Source of the DNA: Campylobacter sp.
Lineage (GTDB): Bacteria; Campylobacterota; Campylobacteria; Campylobacterales; Campylobacteraceae
Direction: 5' to 3'
Assembly: GCA_017469645.1 (NCBI GenBank)
Contig: JAFUFY010000005.1
Span: 1-64,000 of the forward strand
DNA: 64,000 nt
Shown here: positions 18,503-27,898 of the stretch, one piece after another
Layout of the letters: each line of letters opens with the position of its first letter
Numbering within the stretch: the stretch's first letter is position 1
Notes under the pieces: model-generated
The model's input: the letters and a program-made list of their open reading frames with translations, nothing else
Told to the model about the DNA's origin: nothing
Databases searched by the model: none
Translations under genes and position numbers: made by a program

Positions 18503-19400
18503 TTTTGAGCCTTTTGCCATTGGTAAAATCACTTGCATTTAGCGGTTTTTTGCCGATTTCTTGGATTTTTGTGATTTCTAATTCGCCACCACACACGGCA
18601 ATGATAAAACTATTTTTATTTATCGCGACTATTTTTCCAAATTCACTCTTGCTATGAATTTTATCGCTAAATTTAGCCACTTCCAAAAGTTTTGTGCCGT
18701 CATCTAAAAAAATGTTTGGCCAAAAATCAAAAGCCCTAAATTTACGCAAAATTTCATCAATATCGTCGCTAAATTTAATCAAACCAAACTCTTTTTTTAT
18801 TTTAGAACATTTGGTTGAGAGTGCGTGAATTTGGGAAATCGGAGCTAAATTTTCATAACTTTTTAGGATTTTTACTATTAAATTTGAAGCGATTTTTGCC
18901 ATTTGATCAAAAATTTCGCTCGATTTTAAGTCCCTTATATCCAAAAACGAAAATCCGAGCATTTCGCCATCATCAAGCCCAATACCCATTTTCATCGCCG
19001 TTACGCCACTTAGTTTTTCGTCGCACAAAATCGCACTTTGAATCGGACTAGCACCGCGGTATTTAGGCAGTATCGAAGCGTGTAAATTTATACAAGGCGC
19101 GATACCCAAAATATCGCTAGGCAAAATTTGCCCGTATGCTGCAACTACGATAAAATCAGGCTTAAAAGCACAAATTTGCTCTTTTATTCCAACTTCTTTT
19201 AGCGAATTTGGCTGAAAAATAGGAATTTGCAAATTCTCATCAAGTAAAAATTGTTTCACACTTGGCGGAGTTAAAATTTGCTTTCTGCCCACAGGCTTAT
19301 CTGGCTGGGTAAAAACGGCTTGAATTTCAAAATTTGCTTCCAAAAGCCCCTTTAAAATCTGCGTCGCATAATCAGGCGTCCCCATAAAAACGATTTTCAT
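18483..19400 (-). CDS. fmt: Methionyl-tRNA formyltransferase
   Basis: 305 residues. It opens KIVFMGTPDYATQIL. The catalytic set is PCINLHASILPKYRGASPIQ (Asn and His) with the GVTAMKMGIGLDDGEML aspartate. The C-terminal OB-like domain binds the initiator tRNA. It formylates Met-tRNA for translation initiation. It lies 9 bp after proB, in the C. jejuni order. Confidence 0.95.
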   Translation of the reverse strand: MKIVFMGTPDYATQILKGLLEANFEIQAVFTQPDKPVGRKQILTPPSVKQFLLDENLQIPIFQPNSLKEVGIKEQICAFKPDFIVVAAYGQILPSDILGIAPCINLHASILPKYRGASPIQSAILCDEKLSGVTAMKMGIGLDDGEMLGFSFLDIRDLKSSEIFDQMAKIASNLIVKILKSYENLAPISQIHALSTKCSKIKKEFGLIKFSDDIDEILRKFRAFDFWPNIFLDDGTKLLEVAKFSDKIHSKSEFGKIVAINKNSFIIAVCGGELEITKIQEIGKKPLNASDFTNGKRLKIDDRIC

Positions 19401-19409
19401 TATTTTGCC

Positions 19410-21262
<1,853 letters not shown>

Positions 21263-21294
21263 TTTGTTTGACCTTGAATTATTTTAAGAAGAAA

Positions 21295-21316
21295 GGTCGC
21301 CCAAATTCGGGCGACC
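21295..21316 (-). terminator. Rho-independent terminator after rpmA
   Basis: A perfect 8-bp GC-rich stem (GGTCGCCC / GGGCGACC) with a 6-nt loop begins 9 bp beyond the rpmA stop. The minus strand continues TTTCTTCTT. It should partly separate rplU-rpmA from obgE. Confidence 0.75.
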
Positions 21317-21324
21317 ACGAAGTT

Positions 21325-21582
21325 TTAAGCCGCAGGATAAACTGAGACTTTTTTTCTGTTTTTGTCTTTGCGTTCGAATTTAACAAAGCCGTCAATCAAA
21401 GCAAAAATCGTATGATCTACGCCCATACCGACATTGTTACCCGGATGCGTAGCTGTGCCTCTTTGGCGGATGATGATATTTCCCGCTCTAACAAACTCGC
21501 CACCGAATTTTTTCACACCTAGTCGGCGTCCGATGGAATCACGGTTATTTTGGGTTGAACCTTGACCTTTTTTGTGTGCCAT
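21325..21582 (-). CDS. rpmA: Ribosomal protein L27
   Basis: 85 residues, full length: [47 protein letters not shown]. There is no N-terminal prosequence of the Firmicutes type. L27 lies near the peptidyl-transferase centre. It is 10 bp after rplU. Confidence 0.98.
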   Translation of the reverse strand: MAHKKGQGSTQNNRDSIGRRLGVKKFGGEFVRAGNIIIRQRGTATHPGNNVGMGVDHTIFALIDGFVKFERKDKNRKKVSVYPAA

Positions 21583-21592
21583 TTTTTACTCC

Positions 21593-21901
21593 TTAGGCGT
21601 TTATGCTTACGACTTTGACGCGAGTGTATTGGCGTCTGAAACCGCGTTTTACTTTTGAGTCTTTTCTTCTGCGTTTTTTGAAGATTACGACTTTTTTGTC
21701 TTTACCTTCATTTACCACTTCTAAGACAACTTTTGCACCCTTAACAAATGGTGCGCCTACCTTTAATTCGCCGTCGTTGATAGCCAAAACTTCGCTAACT
21801 TCGACTTTGCTTTTTGGCTCAGCAGCAAAATGATCTAGATTTAGGTAATTACCTTCTTCTACTTTGTATTGCTTGCCGCCGTTTTTGATGATAGCATACA
21901 T
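21593..21901 (-). CDS. rplU: Ribosomal protein L21
   Basis: 102 residues from the ATG at 21901 ([17 protein letters not shown]), which has AAGGAAAG upstream and matches the family's N-terminus. An in-frame ATG at 21931 would add ten unrelated residues. The C-terminus has the typical [20 protein letters not shown]. The gene heads the transcription unit rplU-rpmA. Confidence 0.97.
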   Translation of the reverse strand: MYAIIKNGGKQYKVEEGNYLNLDHFAAEPKSKVEVSEVLAINDGELKVGAPFVKGAKVVLEVVNEGKDKKVVIFKKRRRKDSKVKRGFRRQYTRVKVVSINA

Positions 21902-21993
21902 CAAGCTTTCCTTATAAATTTGGTAGTCCAAAAAGGCATTTTAAATTTACAAATTTAAAAATTTACGGAGCCGTTTTTGGTTGTAAAAGGTGG

Positions 21994-21999
21994 ATTATA
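21994..21999 (-). promoter_or_regulatory. Predicted -10 box of rplU-rpmA
   Basis: TATAAT on the minus strand in AT-rich sequence, 92 bp before the rplU ATG. This implies a leader of about 85 nt, long enough for autoregulation, though I see no strong stem in it. Confidence 0.55.
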
Positions 22000-22032
22000 T
22001 CTAAAAATTTATAAATTTAAATTGAATTTACA

Positions 22033-22161
22033 TTAATTCCCCATACTTGACGGATTAAATTAAAAAATTTTACGCTTCCGTCGCTTACACACGAAAAAGT
22101 GTGCTACGCTAGGAAGCGTAAAATTTTTTAAATTACTACGCCTATTATGTCTTGAATATTT
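22033..22161. repeat. 127-bp-family palindromic intergenic element, copy A
   Basis: Opens TTAATTCCCCATACTTGACG and closes CTATTATGTCTTGAATATTT. Between the ends is a long imperfect palindrome. The outer arms AAATTAAAAAATTTT / AAAATTTTTTAAATT enclose a GC-richer stem ACGCTTCC / GGAAGCGT and an apical stem CACAC / GTGTG. The reverse complement aligns over its full length with copies C (37985-38111) and D (47407-47533); the flanks are nearly identical but the stem sequence is different. It lies between the rplU promoter and the peroxidase terminator. The 419-bp gap 21902-22320 otherwise holds only those signals and the motif at 22224. Confidence 0.85.
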
Positions 22162-22223
22162 ATTGATAAATTAAACAAATTTTTATCTTAGTCGAACAAG
22201 AAATTTCCAAACACGAAGGAATT

Positions 22224-22240
22224 GCTAGGCTCGGTTCAAT
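22224..22240. repeat. GCTAGGCT motif beside copy A
   Basis: GCTAGGCTCGGTTCAAT. The same short motif occurs at 47536-47551 right after copy D (GCTAGGCTAAGTTCAA) and, inverted, at 37847-37862 before copy C. It seems to be an accessory module that accompanies the 127-bp elements. Confidence 0.6.
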
Positions 22241-22263
22241 TTAAATTTATATTCATAAAAAAA

Positions 22264-22289
22264 GCCTGTCCGAAAAAATTCGGACAGGC
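22264..22289 (-). terminator. Rho-independent terminator of the cytochrome c peroxidase gene
   Basis: Perfect 11-bp stem (GCCTGTCCGAA / TTCGGACAGGC), loop of four, followed on the minus strand by a run of seven T. It starts about 30 bp after the stop codon. Confidence 0.9.
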
Positions 22290-22320
22290 AAAAGGAGAAT
22301 TTATCAAAATCAAAACTTAA

Positions 22321-23370
22321 TTAGTAATCAAGTTCTGGTTTTGGTGTAGCATCTGTTCTAGCTGGCAATACTGGGTATTTTAGAGCTGACTCAGGTAGTT
22401 TTCCGCTTAGAGCGTTGAAGAAAGTAACGATTTTGTTTGCTTCATCATCGCTGATTTCGATACCTAATTGAACGCTACCCATTGCTTTAACAGCGTCTTT
22501 TAGTGACCAGATTGCGCCATTGTGGAAATATGGAGCTGTATCTACGATATTTCTTAGAACTGGTGCTTTAACCATACCGTTAGCATCGCCTTTGAAATCA
22601 CCAACATTAGCGAATTCGTATTTGCCTGCTACTTCGAACGGTTGCATTGTGCCACCTAGGTTGATTCCGTTATGGCAAGTTGCACAACCTTTATCAATAA
22701 ATGTTTTTAGACCTTCTTTTTCTGTTGCGCTAAGAGCGTTTGCATCGCCGTTTAAGAAATCATCATATCTTGACGGAGTTACAAGAGTTCTTTCAAAAAT
22801 TCCTACTGTTGTAGCAAATAAATCAAATGTAACTTTTGTATTTTCACCATAAGCTTCTTTGAATTCTTTAACATAGCCAGGAATTGAATTTAATAGTTTT
22901 TCTACACTCTCAGGAGTTGCAGCCATTTCAGGTGCTGCTGTTGCTGGACCTGCTGCTTGTTCTGCAAGGTGAGCTGCACGACCATCCCAGAATTGTGCTG
23001 AGTTAAATACTGAGTTTAGTGTTGTAGGTGCATTTATATGGTGTGGGTTTGGAGTCCATTTGTGACCTGTTGAAGCAGGAACACCGTCAGTTCCACCGAT
23101 TGCCAAGTTGTGGCAGGTATTACAGCTAATGATGCCGCTTCTTGAAATTCTTGGGTCAAAATACAATTTTTTACCAAGTTCAACTCTTTTTTCAGTTGTT
23201 GGGAATTCTTTTGCATCTGGCGCAGAAGCTTCGGCAAGTTTAGCTATTTCAGCTGGGCTTTTTGGAAGTGCTACCAAACCGCTATCTTTGGCTAATTTTG
23301 CCAAATCATCAGCTGCAAACATAGTGCTTGCAACAACTACTGAACTAAGCAATAAAAATTTCATTTTCAT
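22321..23370 (-). CDS. Periplasmic di-haem cytochrome c peroxidase
   Basis: 349 residues. A signal peptide (to about residue 20, TMFAA) is followed by two CxxCH haem sites: Cys83-Cys86-His87 (CNTCH) and Cys229-Cys232-His233 (CATCH). The sequence between and after them (NAPTTLNSVFNSAQFWDGRA; APVLRNIVDTAPYFHNGA) is typical of the CcpA/MauG peroxidase family. The enzyme reduces hydrogen peroxide in the periplasm with electrons from cytochrome c. The start is the first ATG of MKMKF, 6 nt after GGAG. It is monocistronic, with a TATAAT at 23400-23405 and a strong terminator. C. jejuni has homologues (DocA, Cj0358); which one this matches I cannot tell. Confidence 0.92.
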   Translation of the reverse strand: MKMKFLLLSSVVVASTMFAADDLAKLAKDSGLVALPKSPAEIAKLAEASAPDAKEFPTTEKRVELGKKLYFDPRISRSGIISCNTCHNLAIGGTDGVPASTGHKWTPNPHHINAPTTLNSVFNSAQFWDGRAAHLAEQAAGPATAAPEMAATPESVEKLLNSIPGYVKEFKEAYGENTKVTFDLFATTVGIFERTLVTPSRYDDFLNGDANALSATEKEGLKTFIDKGCATCHNGINLGGTMQPFEVAGKYEFANVGDFKGDANGMVKAPVLRNIVDTAPYFHNGAIWSLKDAVKAMGSVQLGIEISDDEANKIVTFFNALSGKLPESALKYPVLPARTDATPKPELDY

Positions 23371-23399
23371 TACGCTCTCCTTAAATAAATTGTAATCAA

Positions 23400-23405
23400 A
23401 TTATA
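23400..23405 (-). promoter_or_regulatory. Predicted -10 box of the peroxidase gene
   Basis: TATAAT on the minus strand, 30 bp before the start codon, in a run of A and T. A Fur- or PerR-type operator could overlap here, but I cannot define one. Confidence 0.55.
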
Positions 23406-23574
23406 AATTTTACTAAATAAAATTTCGCTTAAAAATTTAAACAAATTAATAAATTTTATCTACAAAATTAAAATATTAAATAAGAAGAATTAGCTCCTAT
23501 TTTAGGCAAATTTATTTAAAAATAATTTTAAATTTGCTACCATAACGGAGTATTTTTTGTGTAAGGAAAGTTTT

Positions 23575-24033
23575 ATGAAAAAAGTATTGTTTTTAGTCTG
23601 CATTATGGCGTTTTTTGGCGGTTGCGGTTACTCAAACTGGAATATCAATAACCAACCTACAACTCAAAACGGTCAAAATACTCAAACTCCGGACATAGTC
23701 CAAGAACCGGTAAAACCCGAAGACACCATGCAAGATGGTCAAACTATCGGCGGAACACAAATTGAAATCGAACAACCGCAAGATAGAGAAAATATGTTTC
23801 ATATAAATACGGTTGTATCGACTTGGGGACGCCCTGATAACGCATTTATCGATGATGATAATATTAAACATTACATCTGGAAAAACTGCAAAGATACAGG
23901 CGTTTATAGAGAGCAATGTGTCGGGGAAGATTGCAAACAAGTGCCTGTGCGAAACTGCTGCGATAGAGATCTTATAACAGATGATGAAGGTTATGTTATC
24001 AACCTAAAAGAAGCTGTCGCAAAATGTATCTAA
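23575..24033 (+). CDS. Lipoprotein of unknown function
   Basis: 152 residues from the ATG at 23575 (MKKVLFLVCIMAFFGGCG), which follows AAGGAAAG. The in-frame ATG at 23557 adds only residues that encode the binding site. The lipobox FFGGC predicts a lipidated cysteine at about 17. A Gln/Asn/Thr-rich low-complexity linker follows (about 20-70), then a C-terminal domain with six cysteines (KNCKDTGVYREQCVGEDCK … RNCCDRD). STWGRPDNAF recalls SmpA/OmlA-type lipoproteins, but this is weak. A terminator follows at 24042. Confidence 0.75.
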   Translation: MKKVLFLVCIMAFFGGCGYSNWNINNQPTTQNGQNTQTPDIVQEPVKPEDTMQDGQTIGGTQIEIEQPQDRENMFHINTVVSTWGRPDNAFIDDDNIKHYIWKNCKDTGVYREQCVGEDCKQVPVRNCCDRDLITDDEGYVINLKEAVAKCI

Positions 24034-24041
24034 ATTTACGA

Positions 24042-24071
24042 AATTTAGGCGTAAAAATTTGCGCCTAAATT
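24042..24071 (+). terminator. Rho-independent terminator of the lipoprotein gene
   Basis: A perfect 10-bp stem (AATTTAGGCG / CGCCTAAATT) with a 10-nt loop, 8 bp after the stop codon, followed by TTCTCTTTGTTTTTG. Confidence 0.8.
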
Positions 24072-24141
24072 TTCTCTTTGTTTTTGTACAAATCAAATTC
24101 TAAAAATTAATTTTAAACTTAGTTTTTAAGTAGCAAATATT

Positions 24142-24172
24142 AGATTCGGAAAAAGTAAATTTCTCCGAATCT
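24142..24172 (-). terminator. Hairpin after the solute-binding protein gene
   Basis: Perfect 9-bp stem (AGATTCGGA / TCCGAATCT) with a 13-nt loop, 17 bp beyond the stop of the minus-strand gene. The tail is AT-rich but not a clean T run. Confidence 0.5.
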
Positions 24173-24188
24173 ATTGTTCAGATTATGA

Positions 24189-25007
24189 TTAAAAATCAAG
24201 GACTTTATACAAATCATCTAGTAGCAAAAAATTCTTATCTATCGAACCTCTATAAAACGGATCTAGTATTGTCGTAAATTGATCTCTGAAAAAGCCGTCT
24301 TTGCTAAGGTCAAAAATCGCCCTATTTACGGCTTCTAGTAATTCTTTGTTATTTTTTTGCACACCCACACAGGTATTTCCTAGCTGACTTCCGATAGCCT
24401 TGATGCCAAGTTCGACGCTAGTATCGATAAAAGGCAAGAACGCAATCAAAATATTAATATGCATATACCCGTCAGCTTCGTTTGCTTTTAGTTTTTTGTG
24501 GCATTCGCTAACATGCATACACTCGACCCAATCAGCCTTTAAACTACCTTCATTTTTAAATTCTTCCGTTGTGGTTCCAGGGATATACAAAATTCGCTTA
24601 CTATTTAAATCAATAAGCTTGCGTATATTATCGCCTTTTCTTGACAAAACAGACAAGTAGCTTGATAGATACGGCACTGAAAAATCAACAGATTTCTCTC
24701 GTTCAGGCGTTTGAACCAAGTTTGCAATCATCAAATCAGCTTGATTATTTACAAGCATAGGAACACGATCTTTTGCTTCGATGACGACCAACTCGATATT
24801 TCCGCCATCACCTAAAATCTTTTTGCCAATGGCTTTTGCAAGTTCGACTTCAAAGCCACTCATATTTCCACTTGCGTCTTGATCGCTAAATGGCGGTAGG
24901 CTCTTTCTGACGCCGATTCGTATAGTTTTAGAATCTTGAATTTCTTGTAAAGTTTGACCAAACAAACAACCTAAAAAAACCATTAACAAAAAAATAGTTT
25001 TTTTCAT
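24189..25007 (-). CDS. Amino-acid-type ABC transporter periplasmic binding protein
   Basis: 272 residues. A signal peptide (MKKTIFLLMVFLGCLFGQ) is followed by a type II periplasmic binding fold (SBP_bac_3): IRIGVRKSLPPFSDQDASG, GFEVELAKAIGKKI, ADLMIANLVQTPEREKSVDFS. These are characteristic of polar amino-acid receptors. The ligand cannot be told from sequence. No permease or ATPase gene is adjacent, so it acts with a transporter encoded elsewhere or as an orphan. A cysteine in the signal region (LGC) could be a lipobox. A T14 tract lies just upstream of its predicted -10. Confidence 0.85.
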   Translation of the reverse strand: MKKTIFLLMVFLGCLFGQTLQEIQDSKTIRIGVRKSLPPFSDQDASGNMSGFEVELAKAIGKKILGDGGNIELVVIEAKDRVPMLVNNQADLMIANLVQTPEREKSVDFSVPYLSSYLSVLSRKGDNIRKLIDLNSKRILYIPGTTTEEFKNEGSLKADWVECMHVSECHKKLKANEADGYMHINILIAFLPFIDTSVELGIKAIGSQLGNTCVGVQKNNKELLEAVNRAIFDLSKDGFFRDQFTTILDPFYRGSIDKNFLLLDDLYKVLDF

Positions 25008-25047
25008 CTTTTGACTCCTTACTTATAAGTTGAAACAAAATTACCAA

Positions 25048-25053
25048 ATTGTA
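25048..25053 (-). promoter_or_regulatory. Predicted -10 box of the binding-protein gene
   Basis: TACAAT on the minus strand, 41 bp before the start codon, with the T14 homopolymer (25056-25069) directly upstream in the spacer. Confidence 0.5.
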
Positions 25054-25055
25054 AC

Positions 25056-25069
25056 AAAAAAAAAAAAAA
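25056..25069. repeat. A14 homopolymer
   Basis: Fourteen consecutive A on the plus strand, in the gap between the divergent binding-protein and NSS symporter genes. On the minus strand it lies 2 bp upstream of the predicted -10, inside the promoter spacer. Tracts of this length are prone to slippage. Confidence 0.9.
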
Positions 25070-25205
25070 CGGTTGCTAAATAAAAGTAAATTTAAAATTT
25101 TATTTTTATCTCATTTTATCAATGTAAAATAAACTTTTATTAAATTTAAATTTACAAATTTTATAAATTCGGGGCGAGAATTTAATAAATTATAAATAAA
25201 TTCGC

Positions 25206-25211
25206 TATAAT
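25206..25211 (+). promoter_or_regulatory. Predicted -10 box of the NSS symporter gene
   Basis: TATAAT, 33 bp before the ATG at 25244, followed by an AAAGGA ribosome binding site. Confidence 0.6.
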
Positions 25212-25243
25212 CACAAAGTTTATTTTTCAAAAAAAGGACAACA

Positions 25244-26614
25244 ATGCAAAATTCACACAAAAGTTTTACTGGTCGTTGGGCTTTTATACTAGCTTGTGTA
25301 GGCTCGGCTGTGGGCATGGCAAATGTCTGGGGCTTCCCGTATAAACTCGGCGCAAACGGCGGCGGGGCGTTTTTGTTGATCTACATATTTTTTATCGCCC
25401 TATTTTCCTATGTCGCTCTCTCAGCCGAATACGCTATCGGCAGACGCGCAAGAACAGGAACGCTAGGCTCTTATGAATATGCTTGGAATTCTCGCCGTCT
25501 TGGCGTTATCGGCAAAATTCTAGGTTGGCTTCCGCTAGCAGGATCAATGTGCATCGCTATCGGATACGCTGTCATCATCGCCTATGTGCTAAAAGCCCTT
25601 ACTCAGGCGATCACCGGCTCACTAATGAGCGTTGATACCAACACTTGGTTTGCTTCGTTTGCTTTTAGTCCGTATTCTGTCATTCCATACCATTTCATCG
25701 TAGTTGCAGGGACTTTGCTAACGCTGTTTTTTGGGGCAAAAAGTATTGAAAAAACAAACAAAATTATGATGCCGTTATTTTTTATTTTGTTTGCGATCTT
25801 AGCAGTGCGTGTGGCGACACTGGACGGCTCAGGAGCCGGGTATAAATTTATGGCAAGTGCCGATTGGAGCAAACTTAGTGATTATAATGTCTGGGTTACG
25901 GCTATGGGACAGGCGTTTTTCTCGCTTTCGATTACGGGTTCAGGAATGCTAGTTTATGGTGCGTATCTATCCAAAAAAGAAGATATAGTCGATTCTGCTA
26001 AGAAAACGGCGTTTTTTGATACTATTGCAGCACTTGTAGCAGCACTTGTAATGATTCCTGCGCTTTTTGCTTATAATATGGATCAAGCAGCTGGTCCGGG
26101 TCTTCTTTTTGTAACCTTGCCAAAAATTTTGCAAGATATGCCGGGCGGTCAAATTTTTGCCATTATTTTATTTACGGCTGTTATTTTTGGCGGAATTTCA
26201 TCTTTGCAAAATATGTTTGAAGCGGTGGCTGAATCTGTGCTTCATAAATTTCCAAATTTAAAAAGAAGCTGGGTTTTAATCGCTCTTTGCGTGATTTGCT
26301 TCGGATTTGGCGTAAATATGGAAACAATCGCACCGACAGAAGAAATCGCAAAAGCTAGTAGCGCATTTACTATAAATACCACAAACTGGGGACCTTGGAT
26401 GGATTTGGTTTCTATTTATATTATCCCAATCGGTGCCGTTTTGGGTGCGATTTCATGGTTTTGGATACTTAAAAAAGAAGAATTGCTCGATGAAATCAAC
26501 ACAGGAAGCAAGAAAAAATACGGCAATGCGTGGTATTATATAGGTAGATTTGTTTATGTGCCGTTGGCGTTGGTTTTGTGTTTGATAGCACTAATAAACC
26601 ATGTAGCGTTTTAA
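25244..26614 (+). CDS. Sodium-dependent NSS-family transporter
   Basis: 456 residues with about 11-12 membrane helices. The first helix has the unwound sodium/substrate site of LeuT-like proteins (SAVGMANVWGFPYKLGANGGGAF); GSAVGMANVWGFP is the family signature. The family imports amino acids or related amines with sodium. The substrate is not determined. The stop codon is at 26612-26614, and the 126-bp palindromic element B begins at the next base. The gene is divergent from an amino-acid-type binding protein. Confidence 0.93.
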   Translation: MQNSHKSFTGRWAFILACVGSAVGMANVWGFPYKLGANGGGAFLLIYIFFIALFSYVALSAEYAIGRRARTGTLGSYEYAWNSRRLGVIGKILGWLPLAGSMCIAIGYAVIIAYVLKALTQAITGSLMSVDTNTWFASFAFSPYSVIPYHFIVVAGTLLTLFFGAKSIEKTNKIMMPLFFILFAILAVRVATLDGSGAGYKFMASADWSKLSDYNVWVTAMGQAFFSLSITGSGMLVYGAYLSKKEDIVDSAKKTAFFDTIAALVAALVMIPALFAYNMDQAAGPGLLFVTLPKILQDMPGGQIFAIILFTAVIFGGISSLQNMFEAVAESVLHKFPNLKRSWVLIALCVICFGFGVNMETIAPTEEIAKASSAFTINTTNWGPWMDLVSIYIIPIGAVLGAISWFWILKKEELLDEINTGSKKKYGNAWYYIGRFVYVPLALVLCLIALINHVAF

Positions 26615-26740
26615 AATTCCCCATATCGGAATTATTTAATGAGATTTTTAGCACTTGCTTCGTCGATAGGCAAAACAGCCTTATCTCCTTGCAAGTGCCT
26701 AAAAATCTCAATAACTAATCACAATCTGTCTTGAATATTT
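26615..26740. repeat. Palindromic element B, same ends with a different core
   Basis: Starts AATTCCCCATA and ends CTGTCTTGAATATTT, like copy A and in the same orientation, but the middle is unrelated. A 19-bp stem with one bulge (GAGATTTTTAGCACTTGC / GCAAGTGCCTAAAAATCTC) carries an apical stem GATAGGC / GCCTTATC. That apical loop matches the hairpin at 37863-37925. It begins on the base after the NSS stop codon. It occupies much of the 346-bp gap 26615-26960; the rest holds AT-rich DNA, the motif at 26755, the hairpin at 26833 and a terminator. Confidence 0.75.
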
Positions 26741-26754
26741 TAGAATATCATACT

Positions 26755-26767
26755 AAATCGTCGGCAT
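26755..26767. repeat. AAATCGTCGGCAT shared motif
   Basis: This 13-mer occurs here, 15 bp after element B, and again at 37923-37935 at the end of the hairpin at 37863. It is a further shared part of the composite repeats. Confidence 0.55.
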
Positions 26768-26832
26768 TAGAATTTTAAATTTGCTTTTTCGTATAATTTA
26801 TCATTATGAGAATTTTTGTTATTCTAAGCCTT

Positions 26833-26882
26833 CCATTGTCATTGCGAGTTTTTTTGCAGAAAAAACGAAGCATCGCCAATGG
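26833..26882. repeat. Palindromic CATTGCGAG-type element
   Basis: CCATTG…GCGA pairs with TCGC CAATGG across a T7/A6 inner stem. The start CATTGCGAG and the inner AACGAAGCATCG resemble short dispersed palindromes seen in several bacterial genomes. There is only one copy in this window, so its repeat status is inferred. Confidence 0.4.
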
Positions 26883-26940
26883 TTAAATTTAAAATTTGGT
26901 TGTTTTTATTCCGCAAATTTGCAAATTGTAAATTTAAAAA

Positions 26941-26960
26941 ATCCTGCTAAAAAGCAGGAT
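26941..26960 (-). terminator. Rho-independent terminator after the trp-linked membrane protein gene
   Basis: Perfect 8-bp stem (ATCCTGCT / AGCAGGAT), loop of four, directly adjoining the stop codon at 26961, followed by TTTTTTAAATTT on the minus strand. It probably ends the transcription unit that includes trpB and trpA. Confidence 0.85.
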
Positions 26961-27890
26961 TTATGAAATCATATTTGAGTTTTTAAGCACGACTAAATGG
27001 GTTTTTTCGCCATGTTTTAACACTACGGCAAGTTTATTGGTATCTATTTTTTTGGTTAAAACGACTTTTATTTCATCGCCAAAATTTTCGCTATCGTCGC
27101 TTTCTTCTTCTAAAATTTTTGAAATTTTGCTTGATTTATTGTTATTTTCTTCAAATTTTTCTTGCGGTTTTTCAGAAATAAATTCAGGCTCATCATCGTT
27201 TAAATTTGGTTCTTCTTTATACTCAAATTCGCTAAATTCGGCTTCTTTTTTCTCGAAATTTAAGTCATCAAAAATTTCAAATTTCTCATTTGACTTAAAC
27301 GCAACACTTTCGTCTTTGATCTCATCAAATTTAGCCATAGTTGCGTTATTATCGATATTTTCAAATGCGTCCCAAGTATCATCAACGCTTTTTTTAGGTT
27401 TTTTTCGTGCGAATTTTTTTGTCAAAAAATAGACCAAAACAAGCAAAACCAAAACGCAAAGTATCATTATAAACGGCATAAAATTCGTCTTTTCTTTTTC
27501 GCCATTTTCGTTTTGAGTCAGCGAAATCGGCTTTAAATTTGGATCGCTCACACGCAAAGTAAGCGAAAGTTTATCTTTTTGCACAGCTTCGATATTTAGC
27601 TTAGCGCCGTTTATAAAGATAACATGCGTGGCATTTGGGTGCGGAACGATTTCAAATTCGCTTAAAATTGGCGAATTTATAGAAATTGTAGATTTTTCTT
27701 CGCTTGTTACACCCTTTAAAACGATAACCAAATTCTCGCCTTCGCGCCTTGTAATATCAGGCTTATAAGCGCTATCAAAAGACAAAACTATATCGATATT
27801 ATCTTGCTTATCGAAAAATTCGTAATTCATAAGGCTAACGCCAAAGCTAAAACTCGCAAACGCTAAAACTGCAAAAATAATCTTTTTCAT
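26961..27890 (-). CDS. Single-pass membrane protein, FliO-like candidate
   Basis: 309 residues from the ATG at 27890; a GTG at 27902 overlapping the trpA stop is the alternative. Order of parts: signal peptide (KKIIFAVLAFASFSFG), a beta-rich periplasmic domain of about 110 residues resembling an AMIN fold (NIDIVLSFDSAYKPDI … LSLTLRV), one membrane helix (FMPFIMILCVLVLLVLVYFL, about 137-157), a long acidic cytoplasmic linker, and a conserved-looking C-terminus (IDTNKLAVVLKHGEKTHLVVLK). The last part recalls the FliO export-apparatus domain, and Helicobacter FliO has a large periplasmic domain. The gene after trpA in C. jejuni is also close to flagellar genes. The assignment is tentative. Confidence 0.5.
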   Translation of the reverse strand: MKKIIFAVLAFASFSFGVSLMNYEFFDKQDNIDIVLSFDSAYKPDITRREGENLVIVLKGVTSEEKSTISINSPILSEFEIVPHPNATHVIFINGAKLNIEAVQKDKLSLTLRVSDPNLKPISLTQNENGEKEKTNFMPFIMILCVLVLLVLVYFLTKKFARKKPKKSVDDTWDAFENIDNNATMAKFDEIKDESVAFKSNEKFEIFDDLNFEKKEAEFSEFEYKEEPNLNDDEPEFISEKPQEKFEENNNKSSKISKILEEESDDSENFGDEIKVVLTKKIDTNKLAVVLKHGEKTHLVVLKNSNMIS

Positions 27891-27898
27891 AAATTTAC

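Noticed and set aside
22033-22161. Element A as a Rho-independent terminator only
   Set aside because: The conserved flanks far exceed a terminator, three related copies exist, and a proper terminator for the peroxidase gene is present at 22264-22289.
21902-22320. Possible small gene or riboswitch in the 419-bp gap before the peroxidase gene
   Set aside because: I find no ORF with a binding site and no known riboswitch motif. The gap is explained by the rplU promoter, element A, the GCTAGGCT motif and a terminator.
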